From: Xanthostigma xanthostigma
Taxonomy: Eukaryota; Arthropoda; Insecta; Raphidioptera; Raphidiidae
NCBI GenBank assembly: GCA_963575645.1
Contig: OY754471.1
Span: forward strand, 35,038,401-35,102,400
Reading direction: 5' to 3'
DNA length: 64,000 bases
Position numbers and translations under genes: made by a program. Under the pieces are notes generated by a model, which was not told where the DNA came from, did not search any database, and saw only the letters and a list, made by a program, of their open reading frames with translations. Shown in pieces: positions 1 through 10,513 of this stretch. Within the stretch, counting starts at the first letter, position 1; each line of letters opens with the position of its first letter.

Positions 1-1212
1 CAGTCACTTTTATTTCGCTTTAAACAGTTGTTTAAAGTTTTTACACTGTAGCCTAAAAAAATTGTTCCGATTTTATTGAAACGATTCCGAAAATCGACGA
101 TCTTTAATATACAGTATGTAAACGCGTAAGGTGCACATAGGGAAATTAGCATTGGGAAAAAATACTTGGATCAGAGTTAGCCATGACTGCATTAATTGCA
201 CATACCGCTAAACTAGCGGTATGTGCTTTATTATCGCTTTGTGCGTCAGAGCTGACTTTCGTTCATATAAGAAGTTATATCTAAGTTAATTTCACACGAA
301 ATCCATTCAAATTGAAGCTTTTTGAAAAGAGGAGATTCTAATCTATAAAATAGAACCATTTTTAAATCAATTTGAGTTCATAAATACTATTAAAATTGTA
401 ATTGAAAATCACAAACAGCAGTTGTCGGTTGGTCTGTACGTATGTACGTACGTACGTCACGACTCTACAGATCGCAATTTTGGTCGGATTGCCTTGGGTT
501 ATATTTTATTCACTTTGTTTACTATCAGACCAGAACCCTATTTAAATTCACTAAAATGTGTTCAGTAGTTTAATTTTTATAAACAGTTTTATTTTTTATT
601 ATTTTTGACAGCTAATAGAACAATATAGTTGGCAAAACCAAAAGTGCACATCCCGCAAGTTTTCCACTGTATGATAAAAAAATAACAATTAAAAAATACT
701 TTTAATAAATTTAAAAAGATTTAAAAATTTTAAGAAATAAATAATTAAAAATTGAAAAAATATTTTTTTTTAAGTTTGCAAAAATAAAAAAAATTAAGAA
801 CTATACATAATATAATATATAACTAATATCAAGTGGAATAAAATAAAACAAAATAAAAAGAAAAAAAAAGAAAATACTCAATGATATCGTAAGGAATCGA
901 ACCCAGGACCTTGCCCTCGGGGATCCAACGGCATAACCATTACGCCACGGCTGCCTAATACCTGTAGTGGTGTTATCACGGTATACAAGTGTAGCACTTG
1001 TTTTATGGATTACACTATATTTACCAGCAATTATTATATTGTTTTTAAACTATTATAGCTGTCAAAAATAATAAAAAATAAAACTGTTTATAAAAATTAA
1101 ACTACTGAACACATTTTAGTGAATTTAAATAGGGTTCTGGTCTGATAGTAAACAAAGTGAATAAAATATAACCCAAGGCAATCCGACCAAAATTGCGATC
1201 TGTAGAGTCGTG

Positions 1213-1270
1213 ACGTACGTACGTACAAACGTACGTACGTACATACGTACGTACGTACGTACATACGTAC
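1213..1270. repeat. GTAC/CGTA microsatellite
   Basis: Imperfect tetranucleotide GTAC repeats with scattered substitutions. The matching place in the opposite arm (435-460) is much shorter, so the array expanded or contracted after the inverted duplication formed. Confidence 0.85.
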
Positions 1271-1594
1271 AGACCAACCGACAACTGCTGTTTGTGATTT
1301 TCAATTACAATTTTAATAGTATTTATGAACTCAAATTGATTTAAAAATGGTTCTATTTTATAGATTAGAATCTCCTCTTTTCAAAAAGCTTCAATTTGAA
1401 TGGATTTCGTGTGAAATTAACTTAGATATAACTTCTTATATGAACGAAAGTCAGCTCTGACGCACAAAGCGATAATAAAGCACATACCGCTAGTTTAGCG
1501 GTATGTGCAATAAAATAATTGCTGGTAAATATAGTGTAATCCATAAAACAAGTGCTACACTTGTATACCGTGATAACACCACTACACGTATTAG

Positions 1595-1670
1595 GCAGCC
1601 GTGGCGTAATGGTTATGCCGTTGGATCCCCGAGGGCAAGGTCCTGGGTTCGATTCCTTACGATATCATTG
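1595..1670 (+). repeat. tRNA-derived SINE-like head (B' copy; inverted copy at 888-958)
   Basis: It contains a good pol III box A (TGGCGTAATGG) and a perfect box B (GGTTCGATTCC) about 40 bp apart, followed by a T- and A-rich tail. The reverse complement sits at 888-958 in block B. I cannot fold convincing acceptor or anticodon stems, so this is a tRNA-derived repeat head, not a tRNA gene. Confidence 0.6.
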
Positions 1671-1992
1671 ATTTTTTTCTTTTTTTTTTCTTTTTATTTT
1701 GTTTTATTTTATTCCACTTGATATTAATTATATATTATATTATGTAATAGTTCTTAATTTTTTTTATTTTTGCAAACTTAAAAAAAAATATTTTTTCAAT
1801 TTTTAATTATTTATTTCTTTAAATTTTTAAATCTTTTTAAATTTATTAAAAATATTTTTTAATTGTTATTTTTTTATCATACAGTGGAAAACTTGCGGGA
1901 TGTGCACTTTTGGTTTTGCCAACTATTGTTATTTCTATGGAATTATCGTGGTAATCTTGAGGATTTCTATTTTATTTTGATATATTTTTATT

Positions 1993-2295
1993 TTACTTGG
2001 CTTTTTTTAATAATAAAAAGTTCTTATAAATCATTATTTTAATTTTTTTGTACAAAAATAAAACAAAAAAACAACTCCATCTGTTTGGAAACATTTCATT
2101 CAAAAATTGTCTGACTGGTATGACGTATGCGCGTTGGTAAATCAGTGACCGAATGTCTTTAGGTTGAACACGAATAGGCGGAGATATTTGATCTCGCACC
2201 ATATTTAAGTATTTTTGGGAATTTAATGTCCCATTAATAAAAAAAGTCCGATTATGTTGTAATGATTTGAATATTTTCTTCGGTAGTATACACAT
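1993..2295 (-). pseudogene. Decayed DDE transposase fragment (Tc1/mariner superfamily)
   Basis: A 100-codon minus-strand frame starts at an ATG at 2293-2295. Its first 75 residues resemble the C-terminal half of insect Tc1/mariner-type transposases: FFINGTLNSQKYLNMV, then a region where the family normally has a QQDGAPPH-like block, then VRQFLNEMFPNRW, matching the usual VR-FL---FPGRWIG. The catalytic aspartate block is missing or unrecognisable between these motifs, and the frame then runs into low-complexity AT sequence. It lies inside the TIR element 112-2415 in the orientation expected for its own transposase. It is a relic, not a functional gene. Confidence 0.6.
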
Positions 2296-2532
2296 TCATT
2301 TTGCAAAAGAATATTATCTGTCAAATTGAAAAACAAGATTTCAATACTCACTCTGATCCAGTCATTTTTTCCCAATGTTAATTTCCCTATGTGCACCTTA
2401 CGTGTTTACATACTGTATACAAAAAATATCCATGTTAACTTCCCTTCATATTTCAAAATTATTCCAAAAAAGAACTTAAAAATATTGAACCTGTTTCGAA
2501 AAAAATCGCAAAAAACAAATACCTAATAATGA

Positions 2533-2900
2533 AATTTTGAGGTCGACGTTTAAATTACTATACCTTTTTAGCCTTCTTTAAATTGGCGACAACCTCAAAA
2601 CTTTATTGTTACCCGATTTTTAGTGTCTTTTTGTGAAGGAAGTTCAATTTAAAAAAATCACATTTTAATGGCTTTGCAGTGCATAGTTTGCATGTTATTA
2701 AAATAAAATTTATATGAGACCTTCCTGATGATATATTCTTTCAAATAGAAAAGGAATCAGCAAAATCTTTTCACAAATGGTGAAAACAAGAGAATATATA
2801 TTTAAAAAAAATCTTCTGTTCAAATGACTGAACCGATTTAAAAAAATTATATGGGACGAACACGTAAATATATTTAACAAAATGGTGTCAATATTTTTAA
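2533..2900. repeat. Dispersed repeat, family also at 18620 and 26310
   Basis: The stretch shares a run of diverged blocks with 18620-18900 and 26310-26700: a motif around CAACCTCAAAA, then a T-rich part, then GGCTTTGCA, then a part ending with an ACCGATTT-like motif. No terminal repeats or coding sequence are visible. It is an old multicopy sequence of unknown class. Confidence 0.5.
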
Positions 2901-3528
2901 ATCGGTTAACTGCTCAAAAAGTTATAGCTAAATTGCTAAATAAAAAATGAAAGACAATTATATCCTATACATATATTATAAAAGAATTGACAGCCACTTT
3001 TTTAAGTCGCTATTAAAAATAACAACTTATTAATTATTTTAACTGAGATTATTTGCCTGGCGAAAAAAACGACATAAAAATCTGGCATATAAGATAATTA
3101 GCTTCATTAAATAAATTAGCTCTTTTGCAATTGCGTTTGAGAAAATTTGAATGATAAATTTTAAGTTCATTTGTTTTCCATTGATGACGTTGTGCTGCAT
3201 GCGTAAGTATCGAGGGTCAGTTAAGTTTAACCTCGGCTTACATGAATAGACTTATATGAAAGTTATTTGTATGTAAATTTCCTGAAATCAGGCGTATCGC
3301 ATTATACATATCTTCTTAAAACAAATTTAATGACTCTTACCATTTAAATTGTTTATGCTGTTTAAAAATGTTTTACATTCCATAACATAAATAATACTAA
3401 AATTTTGACTTTTGATAAGCAAAGTATATTTCATTCAAATCTCTTAACATTCTTAAAACAACTACAGTTCTCTGTAATTTGGAAATATTTTTTAATCTAA
3501 TCGAAAATTACACTTTTCGACGTCATTT
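2901..3528. other. AT-rich stretch without recognised features
   Basis: No open frame of interest, no tandem repeat and no inverted repeat was recognised here. Confidence 0.5.
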
Positions 3529-3529
3529 T

Positions 3530-4100
3530 ATTTTATTAATAACTTTTCTGTTATTAAAATAAATAAAATTGTAGACCAATTTTTCTCATACCAATATACA
3601 GCGTGTCCACGGAAGTTCTTTACAAATGGAATTTTTTTTATTAACTATTGGAGCAAAAATTTTTTCTGTGGAAAAGTTCTGCTTCGTCCAAAACCTCTAA
3701 AACACAAAAGAAAATTTTAGAAGGAGAACTTTTCTTTGAATGGAGAAAGATGGAGGACATGTTGAATCATGATTTATAATTTTGAATAAATAATTACTTA
3801 GAAGTTATTTTTAGTAAAATAAAACTTTTTGATTTCCCTCGTATAACTTCAGGCCGAAAAAAATTTTCTTTGGTGTTTTAGAGGTTTTGGACGAAGCAGA
3901 ACTTTTCCACAGAAAAAAATTTTTGCTTCAATAATTAATAAAAAAAATTCCATTTGTAAAGAACTCCGTGGACACGCTGTATTGACAAAAAATAATAAAA
4001 TTACAATATAACACAAGATGACGTTTGGATCCGGATTTTATTTATTTGAAGAGTTCTATTCAGACGTTAATCAAAGATTTGAATTTTCTGTTATTAGTTA
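3530..4100. repeat. Older dispersed repeat split by the MITE
   Basis: The left half (AAATTGTAGACCAATTTTTC) and right half (GAAGAGTTCT, CAGACGTTAATCAAAGA) both recur at 52215-52450. The left and far-right parts recur at 7602-7770. The MITE 3599-3979 is excluded from this family. Confidence 0.65.
3599..3979. mobile_element. MITE with about 120-bp TIRs, TA target
   Basis: Both ends begin CAGCGTGTCCACGGA and the inverted match extends about 120 bp with few differences. TA flanks both sides (3597-3598 and 3980-3981). The element interrupts an older repeat whose halves lie at 3530-3598 and 3980-4100. Confidence 0.85.
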
Positions 4101-4717
4101 TGTCTCAAAAACGATGTAAATTGTGGGCAGTCTTTGTCAAATATATTGCAGTCATAATTATTTTCTAGATGATTTATTATTTAAAATCATTCAGTTTATG
4201 TTTATGTTTAAATACATCCATAAAACTTTAGAAATAAATAATAAACAAATAAACACGAATAAACAAAAAATTGCAAATCATTTACTAAGGTCAATCATAA
4301 TATAGTCTTGATCCTAAAAATATAAACTATGAAAATTCCTTCACTTAGAAGATACAAGGATAATATTAATGTATTGTTATGTTATTTTACTGTGTTGTTT
4401 TATTTAACTGATAAAACGCTTAAACCTTGATTCATTTCTCAAGGAAATAATTGCTAAAGCAATAATATCCGGTCAAACCGGAGAACTGCTTGATCTTGGT
4501 GGTTTTTCTTTTGAAATTAGAGTCTCCTGCATTATCAGTTTACGATGTCACTATCCCTTCCTTGCTTGTTAGTTTAGATACATTTTTTCCTACGCACCTT
4601 GACATTACAAAGATCTTACGAATTTTTCCGTCAATACTCTGCAACAAGGCGAGTATCTACTTGAGACTTCGGATAACAGCAATGGAACTTTGTAGTTTCT
4701 AATTTGTGTCTATATAA

Positions 4718-5171
4718 CCCACCAAAAACATTCTGTAAAAAACTAGCCAAGTCTCGATGGAGCTGCTTGTTTATCTCTAAAAAGTAATGAAATCTAGACA
4801 AAGTCGTGCCAAGTCTAAGGTTCCTTACTGCGATTTCTTTATTATTATAGTTAATGTTGTGTGACTTGGCCGTTGAAGGGTACACAAGGGTACAAAACCA
4901 GGTGCTCCATGACACCATTGCACCAATCTGTCGCCAGAACCGCTACCCGTTGACGATGGAAAATTGCCACTTGGAAAACGTTGATTCAATAACCATAACG
5001 TATAAAAAATGTTCAACGGCCAAGTCACACAACATTAACTATAATAATAAAGAAATCGCAGTAAGGAACCTTAGACTTGGCACGACTTTGTCTAGATTTC
5101 ATTACTTTTTAGAGATAAACAAGCAGCTCCATCGAGACTTGGCTAGGTTTTTACAGAATGTTTTTGGTGGG
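4718..5171. repeat. Foldback element, 160-bp arms
   Basis: Arms at 4718-4877 and 5012-5171 are almost perfect reverse complements (outer end CCACCAAAAACATTCTG). They enclose a 134-bp spacer of more balanced base composition. Reading frames crossing the arms are by-products of the palindrome. Confidence 0.85.
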
Positions 5172-5199
5172 ATTTCACTTCTTTTTGTAGAAACGTGGG

Positions 5200-6150
5200 C
5201 ATTTTATTTTATTAGATTTTCTTATTTGACACAGTTTTTTTCTTTTTAGGTCGATCTCTAATAGTTTGGTTGGGCTCTTGTGTTTTCTAATCAGGGTCAC
5301 CAGGTACTCCAGATCTTCGATTATCCTAGTTTTTATAGTTTTCCCTGTATGTAGTATGTGGCCATTAAACCCTAACTCTGTACCAAATTTCAGCTCTCTG
5401 AGTTTATGGGAAGTACTAGTTCTATTCTGATGATCATGAGTGAGTGTCATAAATGCGAAACTTTGCTTTCGCTTAACTTCGGAACTAAATGACCTACATA
5501 CTTGAAATTTTGGATTTTAAGTAGGTATGTGATTACAGCTTACTGGATGACGAAAATTTCTGCGTTCTGGTCTTATCCAGAGGTTCTCAAATAGGGGCCT
5601 GAAAATGCGGCGAAATGGTTCCAGTAAAGGATGGTACGGCAGTGTTTGCTTCGCGCTTGACTTGGCGGGGGCACTGCCGTGCCCCCAGATAAGCTTCCAT
5701 TCTAAGTGACAGATCAGCTAAATTCCATTTCGATTTAAGTTACCGCTAAAGATAGATGCATTTAGTTAAGTTTGAATTATCATCTCAGATCAAAAGAAAA
5801 AACCAAATAAAAACTTGTAAAAAGAAGTACATTTTTGTATTAGATTAGATTTTAAAAGAGATCATTCATTTCAAATCCCATAAAAAGGGATCGAATAATA
5901 AATCCACCTTATCCTGCAGACTGGATAAAATAATAACATCAATGGTATATCGGCAATCGGCATTGTCATGAATTTAATTTTGTTTGAGGTGTGCATTACT
6001 AACGCCGGGTTAATGTCAAGCGAAAATGGAACTTACGAACAGAACGAGTTCAGATTGTTTGTGATCAATTAATATCGCTTACAAAATGCCAATCAAACGC
6101 AGCTAAGAATTTTAAGAATTAACGTTCGTCTATTTCGAAGATAAGGTATA
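5200..6150. other. Non-coding stretch, probably old repeat material
   Basis: 5330-5600 has the look of a retroelement 3' region, with a phrase similar to ACCAAATTTCAGCTCTCTGA, but no reverse transcriptase frame is attached. No gene is supported. Confidence 0.35.
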
Positions 6151-6158
6151 TAAGTTCT

Positions 6159-6346
6159 CAGTGGCGGATCCACGGGGGGGGGGTTCGGGTTCAACCCCCC
6201 CCCCCCTTCCAGAGAATCAAAAATCCCAAATTAAAATCTTACTGCGCAATAAAAAAAAAGCTTTTCATGTTTTTCATGAATTCTCCGCAAAAGGAGTAAA
6301 AAATTTTCAAGACCCCCCCCTTGCCGTAAACCTGGATCCGCCACTG
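6159..6346. mobile_element. hAT-type MITE, 8-bp TSD
   Basis: TIRs are CAGTGGCGGATCCA at the left and its reverse complement at the right. An exact 8-bp target duplication, TAAGTTCT, lies at 6151-6158 and 6347-6354. The interior has long G and C homopolymers. The CAGTG-like ends and 8-bp TSD are diagnostic of hAT. Confidence 0.9.
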
Positions 6347-6354
6347 TAAGTTCT

Positions 6355-7126
6355 ACTTTTTTTAGTTCTTTTTAATAACAACTAATAAAAGCTTATTTAA
6401 AAAAAAAATTTTTTGTTTATTTATTTCTTATAAAATAGTATTTGTCAATATTTAAACAATTAAAAACCATTGACAAAATGCATTCATCAAAGCTGATAAA
6501 TCCAAAATAAATCGTCTTAAATCACTTAACTAGGACTTGATCATTCAGAATTCCATATTCTGATTTTCTGTTCAAAATAGAGCCACGTGGACGACATGAC
6601 AAACGCCCACAATCAAGCATAGCGTCGTGGTGTGTGTTCTGTTCAGAGACAATAAACGTTAACTTTTGTTAACATTCGAAATGTCATTTCGCGCGCACTA
6701 AATCCATCCACAAAGTCAACTTCAATACACTCATCGTGTGAAGCGAACACATAAAACCCATCACGAAACCCAGCGCCACAGCACGCTTGAAACTTAACAA
6801 CTAAATCTAGCAGTAAAATCAGCCTCGTGTGCAGCGACCTTATTACTAACTATAGTTGTTTTACTATACTCAAGGGATCTTGTTTTGTGGAAAATACATC
6901 GCAATGTTATCGAAAGGAATGGTAACAGACCCGATATCCAACAGTCGCACTACAATTTATATATTTTATTCAGAGCACAAACGGCGACAAAATACTTAGT
7001 GTAATAATTAATTATGAATACGATGTAGTACAGACTACAGAACAATTCATTTCACCTGGCTAAAATACTTGAAAGTACACATGTATGTACATAGTCTAGA
7101 AGAGCAGATCGTGTGAAACTCCCTGG
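6355..7126. other. Intergenic stretch, no feature recognised
   Basis: 6560-6900 is less AT-rich than its surroundings, with several CG dinucleotides and a CACGTG E-box at 6594, but no open frame supports a coding call. Confidence 0.35.
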
Positions 7127-7134
7127 TATAAAAT

Positions 7135-7330
7135 CAGGGCCCGATCCAGCTATTTCGCCGCTCCGGGCAAAATAATATTTGCCGCCTTTTACCCATGCGT
7201 TGTTCTATAGATGGTGTAATTTTTTTTTGTTTAACCGTCTTTCAAATTTTTGCCGTCGACGCCGCGCCGCCCTCAATTTTGCCGCCCCGGGCAATTGCCT
7301 GGTTTATCCGCCCCTCTAGATCGGGCTCTG
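7135..7330. mobile_element. hAT-type MITE, 8-bp TSD
   Basis: Ends CAGGGCCCGATC and GATCGGGCTCTG are inverted. The exact duplication TATAAAAT flanks it at 7127-7134 and 7331-7338. The GC-rich interior has repeated GCCGCC-type tracts. Confidence 0.9.
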
Positions 7331-7601
7331 TATAAAATAACGAGATAAGTGGAATATGAAATAAGAGGCCGTCATAGTCCAAGAGCTGTCAAACATTTTT
7401 GTGTAGGTATTTGAAGCAGCGTGAAAATTTGTGTAACATTTATTTTGTAATGCCTGAACACAAATCGTAGACCTGACAGAAGGGAGGGGGCCTAGCCAAG
7501 CCGTAAATTTAAAAATTTGCAAAATTTTATTTGCAAAAAACATCCTTGGGGCATTTTGAAACTTCACCTTCAAATTTAGTATTTAAAAATATAAAATAAA
7601 T

Positions 7602-7738
7602 AAAATTATCGACCAATTTTTCAGACAATATATTAACAAAATATATAATAATTATAATTCAATTAATTAACATTAATTAATTGAATAATAATTATATATT
7701 TTGTTAATATATTGTCTTAAAAATTGATCGATAATTTT
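7602..7738. repeat. Near-perfect AT-rich palindrome
   Basis: The arms (outer end AAAATTATCGACCAATTTTT) meet at a short centre near 7670. The left arm is the same sequence as 3570-3595 and 52227-52262, so this copy is a foldback version of that dispersed family. Confidence 0.8.
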
Positions 7739-7772
7739 GTATATTGAACAGTATAATCAGACGTTAATCAAA

Positions 7773-8040
7773 TCATTTAGTCGGGTTAAAATGTCTGCCA
7801 GGCGGTTACAAAATTGTCTATTATACGTGAGTACGAGTAAGACGCTACGGGTAGATTGAAGTGTGAGTGTGAGAGAGAGCGAAAGAGCGTACATGGGCTG
7901 GGTTGAAGTGCGGTGCGGTGCGATATACGCAAGTATACGCTCTCTCTCATACTTCAACCTACCCGTAGCGTCTTACTCTCCCTCACGTATAATAAACAGT
8001 TTTGTAACCGCCTGGCAGACTTTTAGACCCGACTAAATTA
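7773..8040. mobile_element. MITE/foldback with about 110-bp arms
   Basis: Left arm 7773-7885 and right arm 7925-8040 match inverted through a TTTAGTCGGGT end, CTGCCAGGCGGTTACAAAA and TAAGACGCTACGGGTAG. The centre has GA-rich tracts. No clear target duplication was found. It abuts the palindrome 7602-7738. Confidence 0.75.
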
Positions 8041-8147
8041 TCTGGTTTATTTATTATTTTATTTAAATTTGAAGATATTACAGTTTCAAAATGCTTTAAG
8101 GACTTTTTTACAAATAAAATTTCACGGGCTTGGCTAAGCCCCACTAC

Positions 8148-8901
8148 TAGAGAATACAATCCCGGGATCCCGGGCGTTTTCTGGCCCCGAAAATCTCGAG
8201 ATCGTACTTGGCTAATCTCGGGATTTTCGGGATTGACACAAACAGATCTAGTTTGCATTCCGTAATCCGTTGCGCCTTGACAATTACCTTGCCTAGATTA
8301 TATTAATATTATTTATTACAAAACGACAAAAAACAATCCTTAAATACGCGGTACGATATGTAAGAATATGAAATCTCCATATCCTGAAGTAGGTACAAGT
8401 ACAAAATGAATCGGGGTTGGCAAATAGTATTAGACGTGAAATAAGCCTGTTCGAAAATGGAGGAGCTTGTGGATATCACTTAGAAACAGCATATAAGTAT
8501 CTATTGTCTATTCCTCCAACCAGCGTAGAACCTGAGCGAGCGTTTTCAGCTGCTGCTTATGTTGGCAATAAACTACGAAGCAGGCTTGGAAGTCAAACAT
8601 TGGATGCTTTGATATTTCTGCGATTGTATTTTCGAAATTCTAAATAGTTTTTTTGTGTTGTCTTTTTGATTTCTTGCAAAAGTTTTTTTTTTTTTTGTTT
8701 TGTCTATTTTCTTTTCTTACTATATTGCGATTTGTGTTGTGCAACGATATTAAAAACATTTATTAAGAAATTACCCAAGTTTTTTTTTCATTTGAGCCCA
8801 ATTAGAAACCACATAGTCTAATCCCGGGAATTTTTCGGGATTACGCATCAAAAATCCCGTAATCCCGGGATTGAAAAACATGCTCGGGATTGTATTCTCT
8901 A
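8148..8901. mobile_element. Internally deleted hAT element, 8-bp imperfect TSD
   Basis: Both ends begin TAGAGAATACAATCCCG. Flanks 8140-8147 (CCCACTAC) and 8902-8909 (CCCATAAC) match at 6 of 8 positions, consistent with an aged hAT target duplication. The subterminal regions are rich in CCCGGGA/TCCCGGG motifs, a plausible transposase-binding array. It retains only the end of a transposase frame. Confidence 0.85.
8417..8647 (+). pseudogene. hAT transposase C-terminal (dimerisation) fragment
   Basis: A 76-codon frame ends at a TAG at 8645-8647. It contains the hallmark of the hAT C-terminal dimerisation domain: YLLSIPPTSVEPERAFSAAA, then NKLRSRL, then LDALIFLRLYF. The usual upstream DDE/RNase H-like body and BED zinc finger are absent, and the frame opens without an ATG. 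The fragment sits inside the TIRs of 8148-8901 in the sense orientation, so it is the surviving 3' end of that element's own transposase. Confidence 0.85.
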
Positions 8902-9187
8902 CCCATAACCCTTTAAAAAAATAGCTCTCCTACCAATAGTATAGCCTTGCACAAAAAAACGGGTTGGCGACGCTTTCGCAAATTTTTCCTTGCCAACTAA
9001 TATTATTTGTTGAAGATACACTGTAAACTATAATTTGTTGCAGTTTCAATGCACTGCCAAAAAGGTGTCGTTTATATCATAAAAATTCGATTCAAAAGAG
9101 CTGTTGGGTAAGCAGCCAAGACGGGAGTTTTCTGTGGAAGGTAATCACAGCTAAACTTTCTCTATTTTTTAAATGTGCGGTGACTCT

Positions 9188-9535
9188 TTATTAATAAAAT
9201 AATAGAAATACAAAAACATTTTTAATATACCACGTTTTTATGTCGAACTAAAAAGTATAATGTAATTTCTTTACAGACAGATTTTTAACTTGTAGAATTT
9301 GCAACGAAAAACGTGGTGCACATTATTCATTTTATCTCATAAATAGATTTTTTCATTGGTAACTACTAGCTACTATCTACACTTCTTATATAGTTGTCGC
9401 ATTCGTCCCACATTTTTGGTTTCAAATCCTATGCAAGTTAAAAATCTGTCTGTAAAGAAATTATTTTATACTTTTTAGTTTGATTTAAAAACGTGGTATA
9501 TTAAAAATGTTTTTTATGTCTATTATTAATTTTAT
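9188..9535. repeat. Foldback element, about 100-bp arms
   Basis: Arms 9188-9293 and 9434-9535 are inverted matches through TTAATATACCACGTTTTT and TTTCTTTACAGACAGATTTT. The 140-bp centre is unrelated. Confidence 0.8.
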
Positions 9536-9589
9536 ACTTTTTAGTAAAGAAAACAAAAATACGTCGTAAAAAAATAGAAATATTGCATG

Positions 9590-9665
9590 TTCATGGGGAA
9601 TCGAACCCGCGATCTTCCTGTTATTAGAACGACGCTCTAATCAACTAGCTCATAGATCACAAATG
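9590..9665 (-). repeat. tRNA-Ile-derived SINE head
   Basis: Read on the minus strand, it has GAGCTAGTTGATTAGAGCG, a TTCTAATAAC anticodon-loop-like segment (AAT anticodon context) and the perfect box B GGGTTCGATTCCC. This order strongly resembles insect tRNA-Ile. The acceptor stem does not pair and AT-rich sequence follows, so I call it a tRNA-derived retroposon or pseudo-tRNA. Confidence 0.6.
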
Positions 9666-9910
9666 CGGTGCATCTTCGGTAAATAAGTATAAGAATGAAT
9701 TATATGTATTTCTTAAAATTTCTTTATTTCTGTCATTATTTTCTTCTTTATTTTAGTATTTTCTTGTATTGTCATCTAATTCTGAGTTATGTTAAAAATT
9801 TCAAGTCTCTATCTCATCAGGAAGTTAGTTTAAAATCAATTACTAAGTTCCGCTCGACACGACACGAAAAGCGAGTTAATATAAACGTGGTAAAAATGAT
9901 TTTTTTTTTA

Positions 9911-9988
9911 ATTTAAGTTCGTAACTATAAAAGCGTGAATCGTGATTCATATAGTTTACGACCCACGATTTTATTATTAAGAACCTAT
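9911..9988. repeat. Short hairpin MITE (family copy 1)
   Basis: An inverted match ends in AGGTTC-like sequence and encloses ACTATAAAAGCGTG and its counterpart. A second copy lies at 44206-44317. Confidence 0.6.
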
Positions 9989-10513
9989 ATTTTTAAAATA
10001 CATATACTTTTTCCTCTTTCGGACATTTCGAAAATGCCTATTTTTAAAAAGTTTGTGTACTCGTATTTTATTTTCCTTTGGTGGTACGAACTATGGCACC
10101 CAAAAAATATCTACAATTCGACTTAAGGCATTTGACTTTAGACATTGTTCACTATGTAACCAGCTGCACCGAATTTTACTATATAAACCGAAGTCTCTGA
10201 GTGCATACTGAGTGGGTGATAACGGCTTTAATGAAATTGCTATTGTGTTCTGTTTGAAGTTACAATACGTACATGCAGCCGTAATTAAATTATTTATTAT
10301 TTTATATGTGCCTGTATCCGCATTTGTCATGTTTTTTGTTAATTATTTTTGATTGATGAAATATTTATACATTGTATGTAAGTATGTTCGTTTTATATTT
10401 ATGCACAGGACCGTAACTAGCTTTTTTGTGGCCATGGACAAGACTTCATCACTGGGCTCTCCTACACGAAATTGATTAATTAAATAAAGCTACTAATTTC
10501 TTCAAAAATAATA

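Larger units (their letters stand above)
199..1930. repeat. Interleaved inverted repeat, order A-B-A'-B'
   Basis: Block A (about 199-617) is the reverse complement of 1050-1509 (A'). Block B (about 618-1049) is the reverse complement of 1510-1930 (B'). The order is A B A' B', not the simple A B B' A'. The outer end of A and the outer end of A' are the same 29-bp palindrome (199-227 and 1481-1509). Each B block carries a tRNA-like head and an AT-rich tail. Each also carries an end-like motif containing CAGTGGAAAAC and GTGCAC, which loosely resembles the surrounding mariner TIR. Arms differ mainly by microsatellite length. Confidence 0.8.
112..2415. mobile_element. Tc1/mariner-like element, TA target site, heavily invaded
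   Basis: The ends are near-identical inverted repeats of about 70 bp (112-180 and 2347-2415), both reading inward from CAGTATGTAAAC. A TA dinucleotide flanks each end (110-111 and 2416-2417), as expected for the Tc1/mariner superfamily. A transposase relic lies on the minus strand near the right end. The rest of the interior (199-1930) is an unrelated interleaved inverted repeat, so this copy cannot move by itself. The TIRs and TA flanks are seen directly; the superfamily assignment is inferred. Confidence 0.75.

Noticed and set aside
888..958. Functional tRNA gene
   Set aside because: Box A and B are good but acceptor and anticodon stems do not form; it is present twice as inverted copies inside a repeat.
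1503..1721. Frame across the tRNA-like head of block B'
   Set aside because: Chance frame through a repeat; the same DNA is better explained by pol III boxes.
4854..5249. 131-codon frame at 4854-5249
   Set aside because: Most of it reads through one arm of a foldback; only the spacer could be informative.
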